Source: an uncultured Lachnospiraceae bacterium
GTDB taxonomy: Bacteria; Bacillota; Clostridia; Lachnospirales; Lachnospiraceae
Direction of reading: 5' to 3'
NCBI GenBank assembly: GCA_949076555.1
Contig: CARUOB010000079.1
Location: 1 to 9,519 of the forward strand
Length of the DNA stretch: 9,519 bases
Made by a program: the position numbers and the translations under genes. A model generated the notes under the pieces. It searched no databases, was not told the DNA's origin, and worked only from the letters and a program-made list of their open reading frames with translations. Every line of letters begins with the position of its first letter. The first letter of the stretch is position 1. Below are positions 1 to 5,493 of this stretch, piece by piece.

Positions 1-2409
1 ATTCCCAAAAGTCTGCTTGCGCAGCACCGGGAAGGTTTGATTTTGGGGAGCGCCTGCGAGGCGGGGGAGCTTTACCGGGCGCTTCTGGAAAAAAAATCCG
101 ATGCGGAGATCGCGAGGATTGTGAATTTTTATGACTATCTGGAAATCCAGCCTCTTGGCAACAACCGGTTTATGATTGAGTCGGAGCGTGTGCCGGAAGT
201 CACGTCCATGGAGGATATCATGGAGATCAACAGGCAGATCGTGCATCTGGGAGAGCAGTTTCACAAGCCTGTGGCCGCCACCTGTGACGTGCATTTTCTG
301 AATCCAGAGGACGAGATTTACCGCCGCATCATCATGGCGGGTCAGGGTTTTCCGGATGCGGACAACCAGGCGCCGCTGTATTTTCGCACGACGGAGGAGA
401 TGCTGGAGGAATTTGCGTATCTTGGCAGCGATAAGGCGGAGGAGGTGGTCATTACCAACACCAATCTGATCGCGGATATGATTGAGGTCATGTCTCCGGT
501 GCGTCCGGATAAGTGTCCGCCGGTCATAGCGGACAGTGATAAGCAGCTCACGGACATCTGCTATAATAAGGCTCACGAGCTGTACGGGGAAACGCTGCCG
601 CAGATTGTGGAAGACAGGCTGAAAAAGGAACTGCACTCTATTATTTCCAACGGGTTCGCCGTGATGTACATCATCGCGCAGAAATTGGTGTGGAAATCCG
701 TGGAGGACGGCTATCTGGTGGGGTCGAGAGGTTCCGTGGGAAGTTCTTTTGTGGCGAATATGGCGGGAATCACGGAGGTAAATTCGTTAAGCCCCCATTA
801 TCTGTGCCCGAAATGCCATTATTATGATTTTGATTCCGAGGAAGTGAAAGCCTACGGCGGCGGCGCGGGGTGCGATATGCCGGATAAGAACTGTCCGGAG
901 TGCGGGACGCCTCTGCGAAAGGAAGGGTTCGACATTCCTTTCGAGACATTCCTTGGCTTTAAAGGGGATAAAGAGCCGGATATCGACCTGAATTTCTCCG
1001 GCGAGTACCAGAGTAAGGCGCATAAATACACGGAGGTGATTTTTGGCAGCGGGCAGACTTACCGGGCCGGCACCATCGGCACGCTGGCGGACAAGACGGC
1101 CTTTGGCTATGTGAAAAACTACTACGAGGAGCGGGGCAGACATAAGCGCGTCTGCGAGATCAACCGCATTGTGACAGGCTGCACCGGCATCCGCAGGAGC
1201 ACCGGACAGCATCCCGGCGGCATTGTGGTTCTGCCTGTGGGGGAGGACATCAACTCCTTCACCCCGGTACAGCATCCCGCAAACGATATGACTACGGATA
1301 TCGTCACCACCCATTTTGACTATCACTCCATCGACCACAACCTGTTAAAACTCGATATTCTGGGACACGATGATCCTACCATGATCCGTATGCTGCAGGA
1401 TTTGACGGGGATTGACCCGACGACGATTCCGCTGGACGACAAAGGGGTCATGTCGCTTTTTCAGGACACGTCCGCGCTTGGTGTCACGCCGGAACAGATC
1501 GGCGGCTGTAAGCTGGGGTGTCTTGGCATACCGGAGTTCGGCACGGAGTTTGTTATTCAGATGGTAATCGATGCCAAGCCCAAGTGCTTCACGGATCTGG
1601 TACGGATTTCCGGCCTTTCCCACGGCACGGACGTGTGGCTTGGCAACGCACAGACGTTGATCGAGGAGGGGCTGGCGACCATTTCCACAGCCATCTGCTG
1701 TCGTGACGACATTATGATTTATCTGATGCAGCAGGGGGTGGAGCCGTCCTTATCCTTCACCATCATGGAGAGCGTGCGTAAGGGCAAGGGACTGAAGGAC
1801 GAGTGGATTGATGCGATGAAGGCACAGGGCGTGCCGGACTGGTATATCGGCTCCTGCAAGAAGATCAAATATATGTTTCCTAAGGCGCATGCGGCGGCTT
1901 ATGTTATGATGGCGTGGCGCATCGCCTACTGCAAGATCAATTATCCGCTCGCATACTACGCGGCGTATTTCAGCATCCGTGCGTCGGCCTTTTCCTATGA
2001 GATCATGTGTCAGGGGCAGGCCCATCTGGAGCGGGTGATGGAGGACTACAGGCGAAGAAGCGACGAGCTTTCCAAGAAGGAACAGGACACCCAGAAGGAT
2101 ATGAAGATCGTGCAGGAGATGTATGCGAGAGGATTTGATTTTGTGCCCATTGATATCTTTACGGCGCAGTCGAGACTGTTCCAGATCGTGGACGGAAAGC
2201 TGATGCCGTCCTTAAACAGCATTGACGGTCTGGGGGAGAAGGCGGCGGACGCCATCGTGGAGGCGGCAAAGGACGGCCCGTTTTTGAGCAAGGATGATTT
2301 CTGGGAGCGGACGAGGGTTTCCAAATCGGTGACTGACTTGATGAGCCGTCTTGGCCTGCTGGGGAATATCCCCGAGTCCAACCAGATCAGTATATTTGAT
2401 TTAGTTTGA
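1..2409 (+). CDS. polC: DNA polymerase III PolC, C-terminal part (5' truncated by window)
   Basis: PolC is the replicative DNA polymerase of Firmicutes and extends DNA at the fork with the beta clamp. The frame is open from base 1, so the gene starts upstream; about 802 of a usual ~1,430-1,500 residues are present. The OB, first PHP part and 3'-5' exonuclease must lie outside. The visible part begins in the second PHP segment (REGLILGSACEAGEL). Next comes VGSRGSVGSS (~718-747), a Cys zinc site (Cys codons at 805, 814, 871, 892, 901), and the polymerase palm. PDIDLNF supplies two catalytic Asp codons (979, 985) and LDILGHDD the third (1354). HPGGIVVLP, GLSHGTDVWLGNAQ and MFPKAHAAAY follow. The C-terminus carries QISIF (2383-2397), a beta-clamp binding motif. 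No frameshift or lost catalytic residue was seen. No clear terminator follows the stop codon. Confidence 0.98.
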   Translation: MPKSLLAQHREGLILGSACEAGELYRALLEKKSDAEIARIVNFYDYLEIQPLGNNRFMIESERVPEVTSMEDIMEINRQIVHLGEQFHKPVAATCDVHFLNPEDEIYRRIIMAGQGFPDADNQAPLYFRTTEEMLEEFAYLGSDKAEEVVITNTNLIADMIEVMSPVRPDKCPPVIADSDKQLTDICYNKAHELYGETLPQIVEDRLKKELHSIISNGFAVMYIIAQKLVWKSVEDGYLVGSRGSVGSSFVANMAGITEVNSLSPHYLCPKCHYYDFDSEEVKAYGGGAGCDMPDKNCPECGTPLRKEGFDIPFETFLGFKGDKEPDIDLNFSGEYQSKAHKYTEVIFGSGQTYRAGTIGTLADKTAFGYVKNYYEERGRHKRVCEINRIVTGCTGIRRSTGQHPGGIVVLPVGEDINSFTPVQHPANDMTTDIVTTHFDYHSIDHNLLKLDILGHDDPTMIRMLQDLTGIDPTTIPLDDKGVMSLFQDTSALGVTPEQIGGCKLGCLGIPEFGTEFVIQMVIDAKPKCFTDLVRISGLSHGTDVWLGNAQTLIEEGLATISTAICCRDDIMIYLMQQGVEPSLSFTIMESVRKGKGLKDEWIDAMKAQGVPDWYIGSCKKIKYMFPKAHAAAYVMMAWRIAYCKINYPLAYYAAYFSIRASAFSYEIMCQGQAHLERVMEDYRRRSDELSKKEQDTQKDMKIVQEMYARGFDFVPIDIFTAQSRLFQIVDGKLMPSLNSIDGLGEKAADAIVEAAKDGPFLSKDDFWERTRVSKSVTDLMSRLGLLGNIPESNQISIFDLV

Positions 2410-2481
2410 CAGACAGAGGAAGCGCAGAGAGGGTGCAGAGTAGAATTTTGAAAAAATATTTAGAAAAAATGAAAAAAGTAC

Positions 2482-2510
2482 TTGCAATCTTTCAAAAAAT
2501 ATAATAGAAT
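2482..2510 (+). promoter_or_regulatory. Sigma-A type promoter of tRNA-Glu
   Basis: The -35 box TTGCAA (2482-2487) and the -10 box TAGAAT (2505-2510) are 17 bases apart. The start point would lie near 2517, about 13 bases before the tRNA. A TATAAT overlaps just upstream (2500-2505) but has no matching -35 box. Three A6 tracts at 2451-2456, 2464-2469 and 2472-2477 lie directly upstream and look like an UP element, as expected for a stable-RNA promoter. The same TTGCAA box occurs in the rimP promoter of this window. Confidence 0.75.
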
Positions 2511-2529
2511 AATCAAGTGCCAAACAGAT

Positions 2530-2601
2530 GGCTCGTTGGTCAAGCGGTTAAGACGCCGCCCTCTCACGGCGGAAACAGGGGTTCGATTCCCCTACGAGCT
2601 G
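2530..2601 (+). tRNA. tRNA-Glu, anticodon CTC (reads GAG)
   Basis: A full cloverleaf can be folded. The acceptor stem is GGCTCGT (2530-2536) with ACGAGCT (2594-2600), including a terminal G1-U72 wobble pair. The anticodon stem is CCGCC/GGCGG (2556-2560, 2568-2572) around the loop CTCTCAC, with the anticodon CTC at 2563-2565. The T arm is AGGGG-TTCGATT-CCCCT. The discriminator is G at 2601, and the 3' CCA is not encoded, so it must be added by a nucleotidyltransferase. The body strongly resembles Firmicute tRNA-Glu genes (GTTGGTCAAGCGGTTAAGAC). It supplies glutamyl-tRNA for GAG codons, which are frequent in the neighbouring genes. Confidence 0.96.
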
Positions 2602-2636
2602 TTGACTGTTTTAGAACAGCCCAACCCTAAAGGATG

Positions 2637-2672
2637 CCGGAAACCTTGTGAATAAGGTTTGCGGTGTTTTTT
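2637..2672 (+). terminator. Rho-independent terminator after tRNA-Glu
   Basis: The stem AAACCTT (2641-2647) pairs with AAGGTTT (2654-2660) around the loop GTGAAT. It is extended past one G-G mismatch by CCG (2637-2639) with CGG (2662-2664), and a T-rich tract TGTTTTTT follows. It ends 71 bases after the tRNA. A small hairpin CTGTT-TTAG-AACAG (2606-2619) lies in between, so the primary transcript has a structured 3' trailer. Confidence 0.85.
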
Positions 2673-2708
2673 ATTGTCAAAAAGGCTGATTGAACAGAAT
2701 AAAGAAGC

Positions 2709-2789
2709 TTATGAGGTGTTGGCAAAATGATTCGGCTGATCATACCACTCGTTATAGGTGTCCATCAAATGGGGGATAAGGGAGAACAT
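2709..2789 (-). other. 26-codon minus-strand ORF, possible gene remnant
   Basis: A short open frame starts at an ATG at 2789 and stops with TAA at 2709. It encodes 26 residues that include LMDTYNEWYDQPNHFANTS. There is no Shine-Dalgarno sequence in front of it. It lies downstream of, and in the same frame as, the small coiled-coil gene that stops at 2829, with the orphan hairpin between them. The composition (Asp, Tyr, Trp, Asn, His) looks protein-like, so it may be the tail of a decayed gene. Chance is an equally good explanation and I recognise no family. Confidence 0.15.
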
Positions 2790-2794
2790 AAATT

Positions 2795-2827
2795 GAGCGC
2801 CGTTGCGACGGCGCTCGCTTTGTTTTT
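2795..2827 (+). terminator. Strong hairpin with T-tract, plus-strand orientation
   Basis: A perfect 9-bp stem, GAGCGCCGT (2795-2803) with ACGGCGCTC (2808-2816), closes a TGCG loop and is followed by GCTTTGTTTTT. The T-tract marks it as a plus-strand terminator, yet the nearest plus-strand transcript already ends at 2672. It also lies 13 bases beyond the stop of the minus-strand gene. Read in that direction it is followed only by AATTTATGTT, so it may work weakly both ways. Confidence 0.75.
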
Positions 2828-2828
2828 G

Positions 2829-3062
2829 TTAAGCCAATTTTGCTTTGACTTTCCGCATATCCGATTCAAGCATACCAACCCGGAGCGCAAGCATTTCTAT
2901 ATCAGAATTAGGGTTTATTGCTTCATGGAGGTTTCGGGTGCGACTGAAATGCTCCTCAGCCACCTGCGTCAAATTGTCTATCCTCCCGTCCAAAATAGAA
3001 ACTGTTGTTTTGACTTCTTTCATCTCAGAAAGAAGTAGATCCAGCTTTTGACTGTCTGTCAT
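2829..3062 (-). CDS. Small coiled-coil protein of unknown function (77 aa)
   Basis: This is a hypothetical protein with no recognised domain name. I chose the ATG at 3062 because AAGGAG (minus strand, 3075-3070) sits seven bases before it; an upstream in-frame ATG at 3098 has no such site. Residues 7-38 form a regular a/d heptad (L7, L10, M14, V17, V21, L24, I28, L31, A35). A polar segment around RTRNLHEAINPN follows, then a second heptad (L58, V62, L65, M69, V72, L76). It is charged, has no Cys, no signal peptide and no membrane segment, so it is probably a cytoplasmic alpha-helical oligomer. Its layout recalls short Clostridia proteins that share an R-N-L-H-E-A core, but that is from memory. 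It is monocistronic with its own promoter. Its job is unknown; adaptor or phage-derived roles are guesses. Confidence 0.8.
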   Translation of the reverse strand: MTDSQKLDLLLSEMKEVKTTVSILDGRIDNLTQVAEEHFSRTRNLHEAINPNSDIEMLALRVGMLESDMRKVKAKLA

Positions 3063-3128
3063 ATCAGATCTCCTTTCGTGAATAGGATGACAGCACAAAC
3101 ATTATGTCGTTTTGAATAATATCAATGG

Positions 3129-3164
3129 TTCTCTCCGGTAGCTTGAGTATAGCACAGGAGAGAA
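3129..3164. repeat. 8-bp inverted repeat flanking the -10 box
   Basis: TTCTCTCC (3129-3136) and GGAGAGAA (3157-3164) are exact inverted copies separated by 20 bases. They bracket the -10 box and predicted start of the minus-strand promoter. The spacing could suit a dimeric or dimer-of-dimers regulator, so this is a candidate operator. A chance repeat is possible at this length. Confidence 0.4.
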
Positions 3165-3174
3165 GGAATGTCTA
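3146..3174 (-). promoter_or_regulatory. Promoter of the small coiled-coil gene
   Basis: Read on the minus strand, the -35 box TAGACA (3174-3169) and the -10 box TATACT (3151-3146) are separated by exactly 17 bases. The -10 is extended by TG one base upstream (TGCTATACT). Transcription should start near 3139, giving a 5' leader of about 75 bases. This is among the best promoter matches in the window and supports the small gene being real. Confidence 0.7.
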
Positions 3175-3222
3175 TGTAATTTTCGGAGAAAATGGAAGAA
3201 AAGTATTACAAAATTTCGTTTG

Positions 3223-3261
3223 TTTTACGCGCAGAGACGACGCGAACAAGCTGGCGTAAAA
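3223..3261. repeat. 8-bp inverted repeat with 23-base loop
   Basis: TTTTACGC (3223-3230) pairs perfectly with GCGTAAAA (3254-3261). The repeat lies in the divergent region between the coiled-coil gene and glycerate kinase, 84 bases before the latter's start codon. It could be an operator or a weak hairpin; its T-rich arm is on the wrong side for a plus-strand terminator. Confidence 0.35.
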
Positions 3262-3290
3262 AGCGTCCGCACAATATACAAAAGGGTACA

Positions 3291-3307
3291 AATATAGTAT
3301 ATTATAA
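3291..3307 (+). promoter_or_regulatory. AT-rich putative -10 region of glycerate kinase
   Basis: The stretch AATATAGTATATTATAA contains overlapping -10-like hexamers (TATAGT, TATATT, TATTAT) and a short AATAT-AGT-ATATT palindrome (3291-3303), about 40 bases before the start codon. No convincing -35 hexamer lies 16-18 bases upstream of any of them, so the exact promoter is undecided and an activator may be needed. Confidence 0.3.
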
Positions 3308-3344
3308 AGAAAGTGACAGGCGGTTCATCCGATAGGGGGAGCAT

Positions 3345-4577
3345 ATGACATTACGGGAAGACGTAGAGCAGATTGTTAAGAAGTCCATACAGGCAGTGCT
3401 GCCTGACGAGGCGGTGCGGAAGGCTTTGACGGGAAGAAAATTCGGGCGGGGAAAACTTTATATGGTGTCGGTGGGAAAAGCGGGCTGGCAGATGGCGAAG
3501 ACAGCGGCGGATATTCTGGGAGACAGGCTGGAAGCGGGATTGGTTGTGACGAAGTATGGCCATGTGAAAGGTGACATTCCACGGACAAAGTGTTTCGAGG
3601 CAGGCCATCCGGTGCCGGACGAAAACTCCTTTTTGGCGGCGCAGGCGGCTCTTGCGCAGGCGGAAAAGGCCGGGGCGGAGGATGAGGTGGTGTTCCTGCT
3701 TTCCGGGGGCGGGTCGGCGCTGTTTGAGAAACCGTTGTTGAGCGGAGAGGAGCTTAGGGATATTACAGAGCAGCTCTTGGCCTGCGGCGCGGATATTGTG
3801 GAAATGAATACGATCCGCAAGCGGCTTTCGGCGGTGAAGGGCGGGCGGTTTGCCCTTGCCTGTGAACCGGCCCGGGTGTTCAGTATTGTGCTGAGCGATA
3901 TTTTGGGCGATCCGCTGGACATGATCGCCTCCGGCCCGGCGTACCCGGATGCCTCTACCTGCGAGGAGGCGGTGCGGATAGCGGAGAAATACAGGCTGCA
4001 TCTTACGGATGAGGCGTGGGCGCTTTTGAAAAAGGAAACGCCGAAGACGCTTTCCAACGTGGAGACACAGATTACGGGCAGTGTGTCGGGGCTGTGCCGG
4101 GCGGCAGCGCGTGTTTGCGGGGAAATTGGGTATGAGCCGGTTATTTTGACGGATAGGCTGAGCTGTGAGGCGAGGGAGGCCGGCAGGTTTATGGGAGCCA
4201 TAGCAAAGACTTGGCAGCATACGGAAAAGAGTCTGGCTTTCCTGGCGGGCGGGGAGACGGTGGTGCGGCTGAGCGGGAAGGGAAAAGGCGGAAGGAATCA
4301 GGAACTTGCGCTGGCCGCGGCAAGGGAAATTGCGGGGCTTACAGGCACGGCGGTGTTCAGTTTCGGGAGCGACGGCACGGATGGGCCTACCGATGCGGCA
4401 GGCGGTTATTGCGACGGGCACACGGCGGAGGCACTGGCTGCGGCAGGGGTATCTATTTATGACGTGCTGCAGGACAACGATTCCTATCACGCGCTCAAAA
4501 GGACAGGTGGACTTCTTGTCACGGGCGCGACGGGCACCAATGTGAATGATGTGGCGGTAGCGCTGATCAGACGTTGA
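3345..4577 (+). CDS. Glycerate 2-kinase, MOFRL/TtuD-type
   Basis: This cytoplasmic enzyme of the type-2 glycerate kinase family phosphorylates D-glycerate with ATP, giving 2-phosphoglycerate that enters lower glycolysis. It has 410 residues, the normal family length. The N-terminal DUF4147 part carries SVGKAGWQM (42-50), the glycine loop LLSGGGSALFEKP (118-130), MNTIRKRLSAVKGGR (154-168) and SDILGDPLDMIASGP (184-198). The C-terminal MOFRL part carries AGGET (301-305), GGRNQELAL (315-323), GSDGTDGPTDAAGG (341-354) and TGATGTNVND (393-402). In that last motif Ala replaces the Pro common in homologs. The start ATG follows GGGGGAG at a suitable distance. The hydrolase gene 74 bases downstream on the same strand may be co-transcribed. 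No transporter or glyoxylate, tartrate or serine-pathway gene is adjacent, so the source of glycerate is unknown. Confidence 0.92.
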   Translation: MTLREDVEQIVKKSIQAVLPDEAVRKALTGRKFGRGKLYMVSVGKAGWQMAKTAADILGDRLEAGLVVTKYGHVKGDIPRTKCFEAGHPVPDENSFLAAQAALAQAEKAGAEDEVVFLLSGGGSALFEKPLLSGEELRDITEQLLACGADIVEMNTIRKRLSAVKGGRFALACEPARVFSIVLSDILGDPLDMIASGPAYPDASTCEEAVRIAEKYRLHLTDEAWALLKKETPKTLSNVETQITGSVSGLCRAAARVCGEIGYEPVILTDRLSCEAREAGRFMGAIAKTWQHTEKSLAFLAGGETVVRLSGKGKGGRNQELALAAAREIAGLTGTAVFSFGSDGTDGPTDAAGGYCDGHTAEALAAAGVSIYDVLQDNDSYHALKRTGGLLVTGATGTNVNDVAVALIRR

Positions 4578-4651
4578 GGAGGGAAAGCGGCAGATAGCAA
4601 TACATCGGAGCGGGAGCTGAAGACGATTATAACGGGGAAAGGGAAAAGAAG

Positions 4652-5482
4652 ATGGTGATTTTGCGTACATTATTGGAGAACAATCTCTCGCGGAACAGGG
4701 CGCTTGTGGCGGAACACGGGCTGTCCTTTCTGGTGGAGACGGATGATAAAAAGATTTTGTTTGACTGCAGCGCGGGGAAGGCGGCGCGCAAGAACGCGGA
4801 GAAGATGCATGTGTCTTTAACGGATGTGGATTATGTGATTTTGAGCCACAGCCACTACGATCATGCGGCCGGTTATCCGGATATGGTGTCCTGCGGTGTG
4901 CATGCGCCGCTTGTGACGGGGGTGCGGTTCTTTGAGGAAAAATATGCCCGCGACGGCGAAAAATACACCTATCTGGGTTGCGGCTTCGGTCCGGAATTTC
5001 TGGAAAAGAATAAGATAAGGCATCTTGTCTGTGAGAAGACGCTTACACTCTTTAAAGGCTGTCATGTAATGGGAGGTTTTGAGAGAAAACACACGTTTGA
5101 GAAACCGCCCGCCCGCTTTGTACGGCAGACGGCGGACGGTATGGTGGCGGACGATTTTCCGGACGAGGTCTGTCTGGTGATCGAAGAGAAAAAGGGGCTG
5201 ATCGTGATAGCGGGATGCAGCCATCCGGGCATCTTAAATATGATTGAGAGTGTGAAAGAATGTTTCGGCCGACCGGTGTATGCGGTCTTTGGCGGTTCTC
5301 ATCTGGTGGAGGCAGACGAGGCGAGGCTTGCGGAAACCATGAAAATATTCAGAGAAATGGGAATTGGCATGGCGGGCTTTAACCACTGCACCGGAGATGT
5401 GGCGCAGGAGAGGATGGGGACCGGCGGCAGCGGTACGGCTTATACTCATCTGAAGACGGGGGACTGTATGTTTCTTTCCTGA
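4652..5482 (+). CDS. MBL-fold metallo-hydrolase, COG1237-like
   Basis: This 276-residue protein has the metallo-beta-lactamase fold and no signal peptide, so it is probably a cytoplasmic enzyme binding two metal ions. The metal motif is HSHYDH (66-71). Further signature points are DDFPDE (167-172), AGCSHPGI (187-194), GGSHL (214-218) and NHCTGD (244-249). The pattern matches the COG1237 branch, which includes archaeal proteins annotated as dihydropterin ribofuranosyl-aminobenzene phosphate synthases. That annotation is often over-transferred, so I call it only a hydrolase. A purine-rich stretch (GGGGAAAGGG, ending 4643) precedes the ATG. It follows glycerate kinase on the same strand with no terminator between them, which suggests one transcript. 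Its stop lies 11 bases from the stop of the convergent membrane-protein gene. Confidence 0.88.
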   Translation: MVILRTLLENNLSRNRALVAEHGLSFLVETDDKKILFDCSAGKAARKNAEKMHVSLTDVDYVILSHSHYDHAAGYPDMVSCGVHAPLVTGVRFFEEKYARDGEKYTYLGCGFGPEFLEKNKIRHLVCEKTLTLFKGCHVMGGFERKHTFEKPPARFVRQTADGMVADDFPDEVCLVIEEKKGLIVIAGCSHPGILNMIESVKECFGRPVYAVFGGSHLVEADEARLAETMKIFREMGIGMAGFNHCTGDVAQERMGTGGSGTAYTHLKTGDCMFLS

Positions 5483-5493
5483 TGCCGTCCGGT

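Noticed and set aside
787..1338. A 183-codon minus-strand open frame inside polC
   Set aside because: It is antisense to the catalytic core of PolC and has no family features.
2581..2601. tRNA 3' end as an integrase attachment site
   Set aside because: I looked for a second copy of the tRNA 3' end further along the window and found none, and there is no integrase gene.
2727..3038. A 103-codon plus-strand open frame overlapping the coiled-coil gene
   Set aside because: It lacks a good ribosome site, reads through the terminator hairpin, and the opposite strand has a better start, promoter and heptad pattern.
3129..3261. CRISPR-like or clustered repeats
   Set aside because: The repeats are single short inverted pairs of different sequence, with no regular repeat-spacer pattern.
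3351..4670. A 439-codon minus-strand open frame opposite glycerate kinase
   Set aside because: It is antisense to a gene with all family motifs, is rich in Arg, Pro and Cys as expected for a GC-driven shadow frame, and has no recognisable domain.
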